A stretch of DNA of 64,000 nucleotides. Origin: Betaproteobacteria bacterium (GTDB lineage Bacteria > Pseudomonadota > Gammaproteobacteria > Burkholderiales > Rhodocyclaceae). A program made the translations under genes and the position numbers. The DNA lies in the NCBI GenBank assembly GCA_009779265.1, contig WREP01000001.1, positions 62,001-126,000 on the forward strand, read 5' to 3'. Below, piece by piece: positions 9,421 to 20,448 of the stretch (its first letter is position 1; every line of letters begins with the position of its first letter). Under the pieces are notes generated by a model. The model was not told the DNA's origin and did no database searches. It saw nothing but the letters and a program-made list of their open reading frames with translations.

Positions 9421-10878
9421 TCAGGCGATGTCCGCCGGCTGCCGCCGGTGCCAGTCGGTCGCCTGCTGGAAACGGTGGGCCGCATTGAGCAAGCGGGCCT
9501 CGGCGAAATAATCGCCGATCAGTTGCAGGCCGACCGGCAGGCCGTCGGCGAAGCCGCAGGGAATCGACATGGCGGGCAGGCCGGCAAGGTTGACGGCAAT
9601 GGTGTAGATGTCGGACAGATACATCTGCACCGGATCGGCTGCCCGTTCGCCGAGCTTGAAGGCGGTCGACGGCGAGGTCGGCCCCATGATGAGGTCGCAG
9701 GATTTGAAAGCCTCGACGAAATCGGCGGCGATCAGGCGGCGGATGCGCTGCGCCTGGAGGTAGTAGGCGTCGTAGTAGCCATGCGACAGTACATAAGCGC
9801 CGATCAGGATGCGCCGCTTGACCTCGGCGCCGAAGCCCTGGGCGCGGGTTTTCATGTACATGTCGTCGAGGCTGTCGTAATCCGGGGCGCGATAGCCATA
9901 GCGCACGCCGTCGAAGCGCGACAGGTTGGAGCTGGCCTCAGCCGGCGCGATCACATAGTAGGCCGGCACCGACAGGTGGGAATTGGGCAGCGAGACCTCG
10001 ACGCTGACGGCGCCGAGTTTCTCGTATTCGCCGATGGCCGCCTGCACCGCGGCCATGACCGCCGGGTCGCAGCCAGCGCCGAAAAATTCCCGGGGCAGGC
10101 CGATGCGCAGGCCGGCCAGCGGCTTTTCCAGATCGCGGGCATAGTCCTCGACCGGGCGTTCGAGCGAGGTCGAATCGCGCGCGTCGAAACCGCTCATGGC
10201 ATTGAGCAGGAGGGCGCAATCCTCGGCCGAGGGGGCCATCGGCCCGCCCTGATCGAGCGAGGAAGCGAAGGCGATCATGCCGTAGCGCGACACCACGCCG
10301 TAGGTCGGCTTGAGGCCGGTGAGATTGCACAGCGCCGCCGGCTGGCGAATCGAGCCGCCGGTATCGGTGCCGGTCGCCACCGGCGCCAGACGGGCGGCAA
10401 CCGCCGCCGCCGAACCGCCGGAAGAGCCGCCGGGCACGCGCGTGCGGTCCCAGGGATTTTTCACCGGGCCGAAATACGAGGTTTCGTTCGACGAGCCCAT
10501 GGCGAACTCGTCCATATTGGTCTTGCCCAGCGAAACCATGCCGGCTTCCTGATGCAGTTTGGCGATGACCGTCGCGTCGTAGGGCGAGACGAAATTGGCC
10601 AGCATTTTCGAAGCGCAGGTGGTGGTCCAGCCCTGGGCGCAGAAAATGTCCTTCTGGGCAATCGGGATGCCGGTCAGCGGCCCGGCCGCGCTAGCGGCGA
10701 GGCGGGCATCGGCGGCGCGCGCCTGAGCCAGCGACTGCTCGCGGTCGACGGTGATGAAGGCATTGATCTCGGGATTCAGGCGGGCGATGCGATCCAGGAA
10801 CAGGCTCGTCAATTCGACGCTGGAAATTTCCCGGGCGGCCAACGCCTGGCCGAGTTGCCGGAGGCTTTTTTCTATCAT
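9421..10878 (-). CDS. gatA: Asp-tRNA(Asn)/Glu-tRNA(Gln) amidotransferase subunit A
   Basis: The 485-residue protein is an amidase-signature enzyme that supplies ammonia from glutamine to GatB. The Ser-cisSer-Lys triad is visible: Lys76 in PIAQKDIF, Ser152 in [12 protein letters not shown], and Ser176 in [12 protein letters not shown]. It overlaps the gatC stop by 4 nt and is 22 bp from gatB. Confidence 0.97.
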   Translation of the reverse strand: MIEKSLRQLGQALAAREISSVELTSLFLDRIARLNPEINAFITVDREQSLAQARAADARLAASAAGPLTGIPIAQKDIFCAQGWTTTCASKMLANFVSPYDATVIAKLHQEAGMVSLGKTNMDEFAMGSSNETSYFGPVKNPWDRTRVPGGSSGGSAAAVAARLAPVATGTDTGGSIRQPAALCNLTGLKPTYGVVSRYGMIAFASSLDQGGPMAPSAEDCALLLNAMSGFDARDSTSLERPVEDYARDLEKPLAGLRIGLPREFFGAGCDPAVMAAVQAAIGEYEKLGAVSVEVSLPNSHLSVPAYYVIAPAEASSNLSRFDGVRYGYRAPDYDSLDDMYMKTRAQGFGAEVKRRILIGAYVLSHGYYDAYYLQAQRIRRLIAADFVEAFKSCDLIMGPTSPSTAFKLGERAADPVQMYLSDIYTIAVNLAGLPAMSIPCGFADGLPVGLQLIGDYFAEARLLNAAHRFQQATDWHRRQPADIA

Positions 10879-11162
10879 TCGATCACCTTCGGCACGAGGT
10901 AAAGACCGGCCTCGGTTTCCGGCGCCACGGCCTGATAGGCGGCGCGCTGGTCGGCCTCGCTGACGATGTCGTCGCGCAGGCGCTGGCTGAATTCCTGGGC
11001 ATGAGCCATCGGCTCGACGCCCTGGGTGTCGACCGCCTGCATTTGCTCAATCAGCTTGAAAATTTCGTTGAGGTGGCCCCCGGTGGCGTGGGCCTCGGCT
11101 TCGCTGATCTCGATGCGGGCAAGGAGGGCGATCCGCTGGATCTGTTCTGGTGTGAGCGACAT
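10875..11162 (-). CDS. gatC: Asp-tRNA(Asn)/Glu-tRNA(Gln) amidotransferase subunit C
   Basis: The 95-residue protein starts [20 protein letters not shown], the standard GatC N-terminus, and ends [14 protein letters not shown]. It stabilises the GatA-GatB complex. First gene of the operon, divergent from mreB across 117 bp. Confidence 0.95.
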   Translation of the reverse strand: MSLTPEQIQRIALLARIEISEAEAHATGGHLNEIFKLIEQMQAVDTQGVEPMAHAQEFSQRLRDDIVSEADQRAAYQAVAPETEAGLYLVPKVIE

Positions 11163-11225
11163 GGGCTTGGAAAGACGGTTTTGGCGCATAAAGCCTGAAA
11201 AACGAAGCGTGGTAAGGTATCATGA

Positions 11226-12323
<1,098 letters not shown>

Positions 12324-12345
12324 ACGACAGCGCCGAGTTGACGCG

Positions 12346-13260
12346 ATGGCCGGCATCGACCACGCACCGCCGCCATTCTTCAAGCGCGGGCCGGCGCCCT
12401 TGGCGCTGTTGACTTTCTACCTGGCCATTTCGCTGGCCCTGTTCGTCGTCGATCTGCGCGTGCAGAGCCTCGGCCTCTTGCGCCAGAGCGTGGCGCTGGT
12501 CGTTGATCCGGTACAGCGCGTGGCGCAGATGCCGGGCAGCCTGATCGACCACGCCCTGGCCTACCTGGGCGACTTGCAGGAAATGCGCGCGGAAAACACG
12601 CGCCTGAAAGAATCCCAGTTGCTGACAGCGCCCAACCTGCTGCGTCTCGAACACCTGGAAGTCGAGAACGAGCGCCTGCGCCGCCTGCTCGCCGTCCGCG
12701 AGCGGGAAAAGGCGGGCGGCCAAGTGGCGCGCATTCTGTACACGGCGCGCGACCCCTTCTCCCGCCGCGTCGTCATCGACAAGGGCCAGATGGCCGGCCT
12801 CGTCGCCGGCCAGCCGGCCATCGACGAAGCCGGCGTGGTCGGCCAGGTGACCCGCGTCTTTCCCTTCTCGGCGGAAATCACGCTCATTACCGACAAGAAT
12901 CAGGCGGTGCCGGTGCAGATCGCGCGCAGCGGCCAGCGCTCGGTCGTTTTCGGCCGCGGCGACGGGCAACTGGATCTGCGCTACATCCCGGCCAATGCCG
13001 ATGTCCGCATTGGCGACCTGCTGGTGACCTCGGGCCTCGACGGCATTTTCCTGCCCGGCTTCCCGGTGGCCAGGGTAACCGCCGTCGAGCGCGACAGCGC
13101 CTACGCCTTCGCCCGCATCGCCGCCACTCCTTTGGCCGGCGTCGAGAATTTCGCCGAAGTCATGGTCATCGCGCCGCGTCAGGAAGCCTTGCCGCCCCCG
13201 CCGCCGGCGCCCGACCGGCACCCCGCCCCCCATGCCGCGAAGAAAGCCGGTAACCCGTGA
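12346..13260 (+). CDS. mreC: rod shape-determining protein MreC
   Basis: The 304-residue bitopic membrane protein has one N-terminal helix (ALLTFYLAISLALFVVDL) and a coiled coil around residues 70-120 (EMRAENTRLKES...EVENERLRRLL). The periplasmic beta domain carries DKNQAVPVQIARSG. The C-terminus is Pro/Ala-rich. It links MreB to the periplasmic wall synthases. Its end overlaps the mreD GTG start by 4 nt. Confidence 0.95.
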   Translation: MAGIDHAPPPFFKRGPAPLALLTFYLAISLALFVVDLRVQSLGLLRQSVALVVDPVQRVAQMPGSLIDHALAYLGDLQEMRAENTRLKESQLLTAPNLLRLEHLEVENERLRRLLAVREREKAGGQVARILYTARDPFSRRVVIDKGQMAGLVAGQPAIDEAGVVGQVTRVFPFSAEITLITDKNQAVPVQIARSGQRSVVFGRGDGQLDLRYIPANADVRIGDLLVTSGLDGIFLPGFPVARVTAVERDSAYAFARIAATPLAGVENFAEVMVIAPRQEALPPPPPAPDRHPAPHAAKKAGNP

Positions 13261-13781
13261 TCCAACCGACCTTCACCTCGTCCCGCATCCTGCTGCCGGT
13301 GCGCCCGTGGTTCATCGCCGTCAGTCTGTTCGTCGCCCTCCTTGCCAACCTGCTGCCGACCGCCTGGTGGCCGGGCGTTCCCGACTGGGTGGCGCTGGTT
13401 CTCTGCTTCTGGAGCGTGCGCGAGCCGCGTCGGGTCGGCATGGGCTGGGCCTTTGTCCTCGGGCTGGCGATGGATGTCGCCGACGGCGCGGCGCTCGGTC
13501 AGCACTGTTTCGCCTATGTGCTGCTGGCTTACGGCACGGCGGCCCTGTCGCGGCGCATTCTGTGGTTCCCGCTGGCGCAGCAGGCTCTACAGGTCTTGCC
13601 GCTGCTCCTCGGCGCGCAGTTGCTGCAACTCGCCATGCGCCTCGCCGCCGGCGCCGATTTCCCCGGCTGGAGCTACCTGATCGGCCCGCTGATCGCCGCC
13701 CTGTTATGGATTCCCGGCACCTTCCTGCTGCTCCTGCCGCAGTACCAGCCGGTCGAGCGCGACGAGAACCGGCCGCTATGA
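13257..13781 (+). CDS. mreD: rod shape-determining protein MreD
   Basis: The 174-residue integral membrane protein has about five hydrophobic helices, including the family segment VALVLCFWSVREPRRVGMGWAFVLGLAMDV. The GTG start overlaps the mreC TGA (GTGA), which implies coupling. It partners MreC and PBP2/RodA. Confidence 0.93.
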   Translation: MIQPTFTSSRILLPVRPWFIAVSLFVALLANLLPTAWWPGVPDWVALVLCFWSVREPRRVGMGWAFVLGLAMDVADGAALGQHCFAYVLLAYGTAALSRRILWFPLAQQALQVLPLLLGAQLLQLAMRLAAGADFPGWSYLIGPLIAALLWIPGTFLLLLPQYQPVERDENRPL

Positions 13782-13799
13782 TTCGCCCCTGATCCGCCG

Positions 13800-15728
13800 A
13801 TGAGCGATTTCTACCACGACGAGCAGGATAGCGACCGCTTTCGTCGCCGCCTGCTGGTGGCCGGAGCCGTGGTTCTGCTCGCCTTTCTGCTGCTCTTCAG
13901 CCGCTTCTTTTATCTGCAAGTGCTGCGCCACGCCTATTACACGACGCGCGCCGAGAGCAACCGCATCTCACTGGTGCCCATCGTGCCCAACCGGGGCAAT
14001 ATCGTCGATCGCCACGGCGTCATCCTGGCCCGCAATTATTCGGCCTTCACACTGGAAATCACGCCCTCGAAAACCCTCGACCTGGAGACGACCATCGACG
14101 GCCTGGCCGGGATTGTCGAAATCCAGGCCAAGGATCGCCGCCGCTTCAAGCGCCTGCTTAAGGAATCGAAGACCTTCGAGTCGATTCCCATCCGCACCCG
14201 CCTCTCCGACGTGGAAGTGGCCCGTTTCACCGCCAACCGCTTCCGTTTCCCCGGCGTCGAGGTCAAGGCCCGGCTCTTTCGCCAGTACCCGGAAGGCGCG
14301 CTGGCCGCGCACGCCATCGGCTACATCAGCCGCATCAACGCCAAGGACGAGGAGGCCATCGAGGACAAGGGCCAAACCGCCAATTACAAGGGCACCGACC
14401 ACATCGGCAAGATCGGGCTGGAAGCGAATTACGAATACGAGTTGCACGGCACCGCCGGTTACGAGCAGGTCGAGGTCGATTTCGTCGGCCGCGCCGTGCG
14501 CGTGCTGTCGCGAACGCCGCCGGTGTCCGGCAACAACCTGACGCTGACCCTCGACAGCAAGCTGCAAAAAATCGCCGAACAGGCCTTCGGCGGCCGGCGC
14601 GGCTCGCTGGCGGCGATCGACCCGAGCAATGGCGCGATTCTGGCACTGGTTTCGTCACCGGCCTTCGATCCCAACCTGTTCGTCGACGGCATCCGCTTCG
14701 ACGACTGGGACGATCTGAACAACAACCCCGACAAGCCGATGCTCAATCGCGCCATTTACAGCGCCCATCCGCCCGGCTCGACCTTCAAGCCGCTGATGGC
14801 GCTCGGCGCGCTGACCAGCGGCAAGCGCACGCCGGCTTACGCCATCGCCGATCCCGGCTATTTCGATTTCGGCAACCGCCGCTTCATGGATGACAAGGTC
14901 GGCGGCCACGGCGCGGTGGACATGTTCAAATCCATCGTCGTCTCCTGCAACACCTACTACTACAGGCTGGCCAACGACATGGGCATCGACGCCATCGCCC
15001 GCTTCATGGGCGATCTCGGCCTCGGCAGCAAGACCGGCATCGACATTCCCGGCGAGGCCAGCGGCATCCTGCCGTCGCCGCAATGGAAGCAGCGGCGCTA
15101 CACGAAGAAGGAACAGCAAAGCTGGTTTCCCGGCGAAACCATCTCGGTCGGCATCGGCCAGGGCTACAACGCCTATTCGACGCTGCACATGGCGCATGCC
15201 CTGGCCAATGTGGTCAATTACGGCACGGTTTTCCGCCCGCATCTGGTGCGCACCGTCAGCAATCCCAACAGCGGCGAGGCGCGCGCCATCGAGGCCGACC
15301 CGGTACGCCAGATTGCGCTCAAGACCGAGCATGTCGACCTCATCAAACGAGCCATGGCCGGCGTCGTCAAGGAGGGCACCGCTTCCCGCGCCTTTGCCGG
15401 CGCCGCCTACCAGTCCGGCGGCAAGACCGGCACCGCCCAGGTCTTCAGCCTGCGTGGCGGCAAGTACGTCGCCGGCCAAGTGCGCGAACGCCTGCGCGAC
15501 CATTCCTGGTACATCGCCTTCGCGCCGGTGGATCAGCCGCGCATCGTCCTCGCGGTGATGGTTGAAAACGGCGGCTTCGGCGCCCAGTCGGCGGCGCCCA
15601 TCGCCCGCCAGGTGTTCGACTACTACCTGACCGGCCAGGCGGCTACCGGCCCGGCGCCGGAAAGCGAAGCGCCGGGCGAGGCCAGCGACGGCCCGCTGTT
15701 CGAGGATGAGCCGCATGAAGGCGATTAA
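13800..15728 (+). CDS. mrdA: penicillin-binding protein 2 (peptidoglycan transpeptidase)
   Basis: The 642-residue class B PBP has an N-terminal membrane anchor (LLVAGAVVLLAFLLLFSRFFYL), a dimerisation/pedestal domain (PNRGNIVDRHGVILARNYSAF) and a C-terminal transpeptidase domain. Active-site motifs are visible: Ser327 in GSTFKPL, SCN in VSCNTYYY, and KTG in GGKTGTAQ. It cross-links lateral wall peptidoglycan with RodA. The Glu/Pro-rich tail extends beyond the catalytic domain. Confidence 0.97.
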   Translation: MSDFYHDEQDSDRFRRRLLVAGAVVLLAFLLLFSRFFYLQVLRHAYYTTRAESNRISLVPIVPNRGNIVDRHGVILARNYSAFTLEITPSKTLDLETTIDGLAGIVEIQAKDRRRFKRLLKESKTFESIPIRTRLSDVEVARFTANRFRFPGVEVKARLFRQYPEGALAAHAIGYISRINAKDEEAIEDKGQTANYKGTDHIGKIGLEANYEYELHGTAGYEQVEVDFVGRAVRVLSRTPPVSGNNLTLTLDSKLQKIAEQAFGGRRGSLAAIDPSNGAILALVSSPAFDPNLFVDGIRFDDWDDLNNNPDKPMLNRAIYSAHPPGSTFKPLMALGALTSGKRTPAYAIADPGYFDFGNRRFMDDKVGGHGAVDMFKSIVVSCNTYYYRLANDMGIDAIARFMGDLGLGSKTGIDIPGEASGILPSPQWKQRRYTKKEQQSWFPGETISVGIGQGYNAYSTLHMAHALANVVNYGTVFRPHLVRTVSNPNSGEARAIEADPVRQIALKTEHVDLIKRAMAGVVKEGTASRAFAGAAYQSGGKTGTAQVFSLRGGKYVAGQVRERLRDHSWYIAFAPVDQPRIVLAVMVENGGFGAQSAAPIARQVFDYYLTGQAATGPAPESEAPGEASDGPLFEDEPHEGD

Positions 15729-16818
15729 ACGTTTCCTCCACGGCATCGTCGCCCATCTCGACATGCCGCTTTTGCTGATCGTCCTGGCGCTCATGACCGT
15801 CGGCCTCATGACCGTGTTCTCGGCCACCTCCAGCGATGGCTTCGACAAGCTCGACAAGCAGTTGATCAACATGGCCGTGGCCAGCGCCTTCATGCTGCTG
15901 ATCGCTCGCACCCCGCCGCAGACGCTGATGCGTTTCGCCGTGCCGCTCTATGTCGTCGGCGTCGCGCTGCTGCTCGGCGTGGCCTTGTTCGGCGTCGTCG
16001 TCAATGGCTCGCGGCGCTGGCTGTCGCTTGGCATCATCCGCATCCAGCCTTCGGAGATCATGAAAATCGCCATGCCGCTCATGCTCGCCTGGTATTTCCA
16101 CAAGCATGAGGCGATGCTCAAGGCGCGACACTTCGTCATCGCCTGCGTCATCCTGCTCCTGCCCATCGCTTTCATCCTCAAGCAGCCCGATCTCGGCACC
16201 TCACTCCTCATCGCCGCCGCCGGATTTTTCGTCATCTTTCTCGCCGGCCTGCCGTGGAAAGTGATATTCGGCCTCGCCGCCGCCGTCGGCGCCGCCCTGC
16301 CGCTCGTCTGGACGCTGATGCACGATTACCAGCGACGGCGGGTGATGACCCTGATCGACCCGACTTCCGATCCGCTCGGCGCCGGTTACCACATCATCCA
16401 GTCGACCATCGCCATCGGTTCCGGCGGCGGCGTCGGCAAAGGCTATCTCGGCGGCAGCCAGACCCATCTCGAATTCATCCCGGAAAAGCACACCGACTTC
16501 ATCTTCGCCGTCTTCTCCGAGGAATGGGGACTGCTCGGCAACGGCGTCCTGCTCCTGCTGTTCACGCTGCTCATCGGCCGCGGCCTGATGATCGCCGCCA
16601 GCGCCCCGACGCTCTTCTCGCGCCTCCTGGCCGGCGCCATCACGCTGGTTTTCTTCATCTACGCCTTCGTCAACATGGGCATGGTCTCGGGTATCCTGCC
16701 GGTCGTCGGCGTACCGCTGCCCTTCATCAGCTATGGCGGCACCGCCCTGGTCACGCTGATGCTCGGCATCGGCATCCTCATGTCCATCCAGACCCACCGC
16801 ATGCTGGTCAAAAAATGA
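15715..16818 (+). CDS. rodA: rod shape-determining SEDS glycosyltransferase RodA
   Basis: The 367-residue protein has about ten membrane helices and the SEDS family segments NGSRRWLSLGIIRIQPSEIMK and GVGKGYLGGSQTHLEFIPEKHTDFIFAV. It polymerises glycan strands with PBP2. I prefer ATG at 15715, preceded by GAGGATGAG, over ATG at 15706. Both lie inside the end of mrdA, so the genes overlap by at least 14 nt. Confidence 0.95.
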   Translation: MKAIKRFLHGIVAHLDMPLLLIVLALMTVGLMTVFSATSSDGFDKLDKQLINMAVASAFMLLIARTPPQTLMRFAVPLYVVGVALLLGVALFGVVVNGSRRWLSLGIIRIQPSEIMKIAMPLMLAWYFHKHEAMLKARHFVIACVILLLPIAFILKQPDLGTSLLIAAAGFFVIFLAGLPWKVIFGLAAAVGAALPLVWTLMHDYQRRRVMTLIDPTSDPLGAGYHIIQSTIAIGSGGGVGKGYLGGSQTHLEFIPEKHTDFIFAVFSEEWGLLGNGVLLLLFTLLIGRGLMIAASAPTLFSRLLAGAITLVFFIYAFVNMGMVSGILPVVGVPLPFISYGGTALVTLMLGIGILMSIQTHRMLVKK

Positions 16819-17771
16819 AGATCCTGCGCCTACTCCTCCTGCTCCTCTCCGCCCTGCTGCTCGCCGCCTGCGGCAGCACGCGCATTTCCTCCGGCAGCGG
16901 CGCGAAGGCGACATCGCCGACGGCCAAATCGACAACGACCTCGACGCGCGGCGGCGGCTACTACAAGGACGACGGCCCAGGCGACGAGATTCCCGACAAT
17001 CTCGACGCCATCCCCGACGCCGAACCGAAATGGGAGCCGCTGCACAAACCGGCGACCCGCCCCTACATCGTGCTCGGCCGGCAATACGTGCCCAACACCA
17101 GCTTGAAGCCGTACAAGGCGCGCGGCGTCGCCTCTTGGTACGGCAAGCGCTACCACGGCCAGAAAACATCGAATGGCGAAATCTACGACATGTTCGCCAT
17201 GACCGCCGCCCACCCGACGCTGGCGCTGCCCTCCTACGTGCGCGTCAGCAACCCGCAGAACGGCAAGGTCGTGGTCGTCCGCATCAACGACCGCGGCCCC
17301 TTTCACGCCGGCCGCATCATCGACCTTTCCTACGTCGCCGCCTACAAGCTCGGCCTGATCGACGGTGGCAGCGGCATGGTCGATGTCGAAGCCATCCTGC
17401 CCGGCAGCGCCTCTGCCCCGAGCGCTCCGCTCACGCCAAGCACGCCCGTCACGCTGCCGGCACCCGCCCCCAACGCCCCGTCGCCCGCCGCCGAAAACGA
17501 CGAAATCACCCGTCTGGCGCTGGCCGACGACGACGCGCCGCCCGGCATTTACCTGCAACTCGGCGCCTTCGCCAATCCCGACAATGCCGAAAACCTGCGC
17601 AACCATCTGACACGCGAACTGGACTGGCTGGCCGAACCGATGGTCATCCGCCCCGGCAACGGCGTCCACCGCCTGCAACTCGGCCCCTACGCCAGTCGCG
17701 GCGAGGCCGAGCAGGTCGCCGAAAAAATCCGCGCCAGTCTCGGCGAGCGGCCGACCATCGTCACGCGCTGA
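16815..17771 (+). CDS. rlpA: septal ring lytic transglycosylase-type lipoprotein RlpA
   Basis: The 318-residue lipoprotein has lipobox LLAAC (Cys19). The double-psi beta-barrel (RlpA) domain lies at about 98-185 (GVASWYGKRYHGQKTSNGE, RINDRGPFHAGRIIDLSYVAA). After a Ser/Pro linker comes a C-terminal SPOR domain (GIYLQLGAFANPDNAENL...HRLQLGPYASRGEAEQ) that binds denuded septal glycan. It overlaps the rodA stop (ATGA). Confidence 0.93.
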   Translation: MKILRLLLLLLSALLLAACGSTRISSGSGAKATSPTAKSTTTSTRGGGYYKDDGPGDEIPDNLDAIPDAEPKWEPLHKPATRPYIVLGRQYVPNTSLKPYKARGVASWYGKRYHGQKTSNGEIYDMFAMTAAHPTLALPSYVRVSNPQNGKVVVVRINDRGPFHAGRIIDLSYVAAYKLGLIDGGSGMVDVEAILPGSASAPSAPLTPSTPVTLPAPAPNAPSPAAENDEITRLALADDDAPPGIYLQLGAFANPDNAENLRNHLTRELDWLAEPMVIRPGNGVHRLQLGPYASRGEAEQVAEKIRASLGERPTIVTR

Positions 17772-17777
17772 TGCGCT

Positions 17778-17791
17778 TTGACCGCGATCAA
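17778..17791. promoter_or_regulatory. FNR/Anr-type box upstream of ubiU
   Basis: TTGAC-CGCG-ATCAA matches the FNR half-site palindrome TTGAT-N4-ATCAA with one mismatch. It lies about 30-45 bp upstream of ubiU, whose E. coli counterpart is used for anaerobic ubiquinone synthesis. A TATACT candidate -10 lies at 17802-17807. The box-to--10 distance (about 20 bp centre to centre) is shorter than in standard class II FNR promoters, so the start site is uncertain. Confidence 0.6.
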
Positions 17792-17819
17792 CGGCCTGAC
17801 CTATACTAATTAGTTCGAC

Positions 17820-18842
17820 ATGATGGACGCACCCATGAACCAGTTGCCTGATCTGGTCTGCCCCGCCGGCAGCCTGCCGGCGCTCAGGGCGGCCGTGGAT
17901 AACGGCGCCGACGCCGTTTATCTCGGCTACCGGAACGACACCAACGCGCGCAATTTTCCCGGCCTCAATTTCGATGCCAAGAACATGGCCGAGGGCATCC
18001 GCTATGCCCACGGCAAGGGCCGCGAGATCTTGCTGGCGATCAACACCTTTGCCCAGGCCGGTCGCGTCGGCGACTGGCAGCAAGCCATCGACGCCGCCGT
18101 CGATCAGGGCGTCGATGCCATCATCCTCGCCGATGTCGGCCTCCTCGACTACGCTTGCAAACGCCATCCGCACCAGCGTCTGCATCTGTCGGTGCAAGGC
18201 TCGGCCACCAGTTACGAGGCGATCAATTTCTGCCAGCGCGAATTCGGCGTCCGCCGCGCGGTCTTGCCGCGCGTGCTGACCTTGCCCCAGGTCGAGCAGG
18301 TGATCCAGAACACGACGGTGGAAATCGAGGTCTTCGGCTTCGGCAGCCTGTGCGTCATGAACGAGGGCCGTTGCTGGCTGTCTTCCTACGCCTGCGGCGA
18401 ATCGCCCAATACCGTCGGTGCCTGCTCGCCGGCCCGCTACGTCAAGTGGGACAAGCAGCCGGGACGCATGGACACGCGCCTCAACGGCGTTCTCATCGAC
18501 CGCTTCGGCGACGACGAACCGGCGGGTTATCCAACGCTGTGCAAGGGCCGCTTCGAGGTGGCGGGCGAAACCTATTACGCGCTGGAGGAACCGACCAGCC
18601 TCAACGTGCTGCCGATCCTGCCGGAAATCATCAAGATCGGCGTGCGCGCCATCAAGGTCGAGGGCCGCCAGCGCAGCCCGGCCTACGTCACCCAGGTGAC
18701 GCGCACCCTGCGCGCCGCCCTCGACGCGCTGCGCGACGGCGGCGAGCGTTACCACGTCAAGCCTGCCTGGCAGGCGGAACTGGCCAAGGTTTCCGAGGGC
18801 AGCCAGGCGACCCTGGGCGCTTACAACCGGCCGTGGCGATGA
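17820..18842 (+). CDS. ubiU: ubiquinone biosynthesis protein UbiU (U32 family, Fe-S)
   Basis: The 340-residue (or 335 from the third ATG, 17835) U32-family protein closely follows E. coli Ubi[62 protein letters not shown], and YPTLCKGR. These hold the four Cys that bind the 4Fe-4S cluster. With UbiV it hydroxylates the ubiquinone ring without O2. The family is also labelled peptidase U32, but no peptidase role is implied. Confidence 0.93.
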   Translation: MMDAPMNQLPDLVCPAGSLPALRAAVDNGADAVYLGYRNDTNARNFPGLNFDAKNMAEGIRYAHGKGREILLAINTFAQAGRVGDWQQAIDAAVDQGVDAIILADVGLLDYACKRHPHQRLHLSVQGSATSYEAINFCQREFGVRRAVLPRVLTLPQVEQVIQNTTVEIEVFGFGSLCVMNEGRCWLSSYACGESPNTVGACSPARYVKWDKQPGRMDTRLNGVLIDRFGDDEPAGYPTLCKGRFEVAGETYYALEEPTSLNVLPILPEIIKIGVRAIKVEGRQRSPAYVTQVTRTLRAALDALRDGGERYHVKPAWQAELAKVSEGSQATLGAYNRPWR

Positions 18843-18849
18843 GGTTCGC

Positions 18850-19758
18850 ATGAAGATTGCACTAGGTCCCCTGCTCTGGTTCTGGCCCAAGGCCGAGGTC
18901 ATGGATTTTTACGCCGAGATGGCGCAAAACCCGGCGCTTGACATCATCTACGTCGGCGAGGTCGTCTGCTCGCGCCGCCAGCAACTGCGCACCGCCGACT
19001 GGATCGGCCTGGCCCGCGACCTGACCGACGCCGGCAAGGAAGTCGTCGTTTCGGCGCAGGCCCTGCTCGAATCGGAAAGCGATTTGAAGGCGCTGCGCCG
19101 CCTGATCGACGAAGCCGGCTGCAAGGTCGAGGCCAACGATCTGGGCGCGGTCAATCTGGCGCAGGGTCACGCGGGTGGTTTCGTCGCCGGGCCGCATCTG
19201 AACATCTACAACGAGGCGACGCTCGCCACCTTCGCCCGCTACGGCATGAAACGCTGGGTGCCGCCGCTGGAAGCGCCACGCTCGCTGATCGAGCCGCTGC
19301 ACCGGAATAGGCCGGATGGCGTCGAAACCGAGGTGCTCGTTTTCGGCAAGATTCCCCTGGCCTTCTCGGCGCGCTGCTTCACCGCCCGCCATTACGAGTT
19401 GAACAAGGACGACTGCCAGTTCAAGTGCCTCGATCACGCCGAGGGGCTGACGCTGAAAACGCGCGAAGGGCAGGATTTCCTCACCATCAACGGCATCCAG
19501 ACCATGTCGGCGCAAAGCTACTGCCTGCTGCACGAAATCCCCGACATGCTGGCGCTGGGCATCGACATCATCCGCCTGAGTCCGCAGCAGCAACACATGG
19601 CGGCCATCATCGCCGCCTTCGACGCCGCCCGTAACGGCCAGCCCGTCACAGCGGACAGCAGCGCCTGGAGCAGCAGCGGCCTGGTCGACGGCTACTGGTT
19701 CGGCGATGCCGGCATCGTCCAGCACCACGCCCAAGCCCTCGCCCGTCTGGGCGCCTGA
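18850..19758 (+). CDS. ubiV: ubiquinone biosynthesis protein UbiV (U32 family, Fe-S)
   Basis: The 302-residue partner of UbiU starts [21 protein letters not shown], has [12 protein letters not shown] near residue 38, and the Cys cluster [21 protein letters not shown]. It also has [14 protein letters not shown], as in E. coli UbiV. UbiU and UbiV form a heterodimer for O2-independent ring hydroxylation. It begins 7 bp after ubiU. A REP element separates it from ubiT. Confidence 0.93.
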   Translation: MKIALGPLLWFWPKAEVMDFYAEMAQNPALDIIYVGEVVCSRRQQLRTADWIGLARDLTDAGKEVVVSAQALLESESDLKALRRLIDEAGCKVEANDLGAVNLAQGHAGGFVAGPHLNIYNEATLATFARYGMKRWVPPLEAPRSLIEPLHRNRPDGVETEVLVFGKIPLAFSARCFTARHYELNKDDCQFKCLDHAEGLTLKTREGQDFLTINGIQTMSAQSYCLLHEIPDMLALGIDIIRLSPQQQHMAAIIAAFDAARNGQPVTADSSAWSSSGLVDGYWFGDAGIVQHHAQALARLGA

Positions 19759-19783
19759 CTAGAGGTTCAAATGTCGCCATTTC

Positions 19784-19856
19784 TGGATTGCTTCGTCACT
19801 TCGCTCCTCGCAATGACTGGAATAACCGTCATTGCGAGCGCAGCGAAGCAATCCAG
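19784..19856. repeat. REP-type inverted repeat pair (CATTGCGAG family)
   Basis: TGGATTGCTTCGTCACTTCGCTCCTCGCAATGAC is followed 12 nt later by its near inverse GTCATTGCGAGCGCAGCGAAGCAATCCA. It is the same family as 7850-7927. It sits inside the ubiV-ubiT gap, so it may modulate ubiT transcription or transcript stability. Confidence 0.85.
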
Positions 19857-19885
19857 TTGCGTGCAGTTTTGAGGGAAAAACCACC

Positions 19886-20341
19886 ATGAACGCCCAAGTC
19901 ACCGTGCCCAAGTTCCGCCTGCCCTCCTTCATCGCCCGCCTCGGCGGACGGCTGCCGCAATGGCCGCATACGCTCACTCTCGTCGCCGCTCTCAACGCGG
20001 CGCAGAAAATGAAGCTGCTGCCGGCCAGCGAATTGGCTCCGCTCGAAGACAAACTGTTTCGCGTGCGCGTCCTCGACACTGGCGGCGAAGCCACCTACAC
20101 CTACCGCGATGGCCTGTTCCGCCCGGTCTTCCGCCCCGAACGCGAACCCGACCTGGCCTTCGCCGCCGATCTCTCCGCCTACCTGCAACTGCTCACCCGC
20201 CAGGAAGACCCGGACACCCTGTTCTTCAAGCGCGAACTGGAAATCACCGGCGACACCGAACTCGGCCTCATCGTCAAAAACATGCTCGACGCCATCGAGT
20301 GGCCCAGCCTGCCGCGCTTGCCTTTGACCACCCCGCATTGA
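19886..20341 (+). CDS. ubiT: ubiquinone biosynthesis accessory factor UbiT (SCP2 domain)
   Basis: The 151-residue SCP2-type lipid-binding protein has LFRVRVLDTGGEATYTYRDGLFRPVF, RQEDPDTLFFKRELEITGDTELGLIVKNMLDAIEW. UbiT is the anaerobic counterpart of UbiJ and carries the lipid intermediates for UbiUV. I start at ATG 19886 with upstream GAGGGA; the track's extension reads through the REP element. It completes ubiUVT. Confidence 0.88.
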   Translation: MNAQVTVPKFRLPSFIARLGGRLPQWPHTLTLVAALNAAQKMKLLPASELAPLEDKLFRVRVLDTGGEATYTYRDGLFRPVFRPEREPDLAFAADLSAYLQLLTRQEDPDTLFFKRELEITGDTELGLIVKNMLDAIEWPSLPRLPLTTPH

Positions 20342-20396
20342 ACCCGGCAAGCCGCCCGCCGTTCTCTCAAGTGAGAACAGCAGCGGCAGGGGTCAC

Positions 20397-20424
20397 AAAA
20401 AAACGGGAGGCCGCGGCCTCCCGT
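20397..20424 (-). terminator. intrinsic terminator of phaC
   Basis: A 10-bp perfect stem ACGGGAGGCC (20403-20412) / GGCCTCCCGT (20415-20424) is followed, on the minus strand, by seven T residues (A-run 20397-20403). It lies 25 bp past the phaC stop. On the plus strand it could also close ubiT transcripts, though no T-run follows there. Confidence 0.8.
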
Positions 20425-20448
20425 TGGTTTTGGCGTTAATACACCGCT

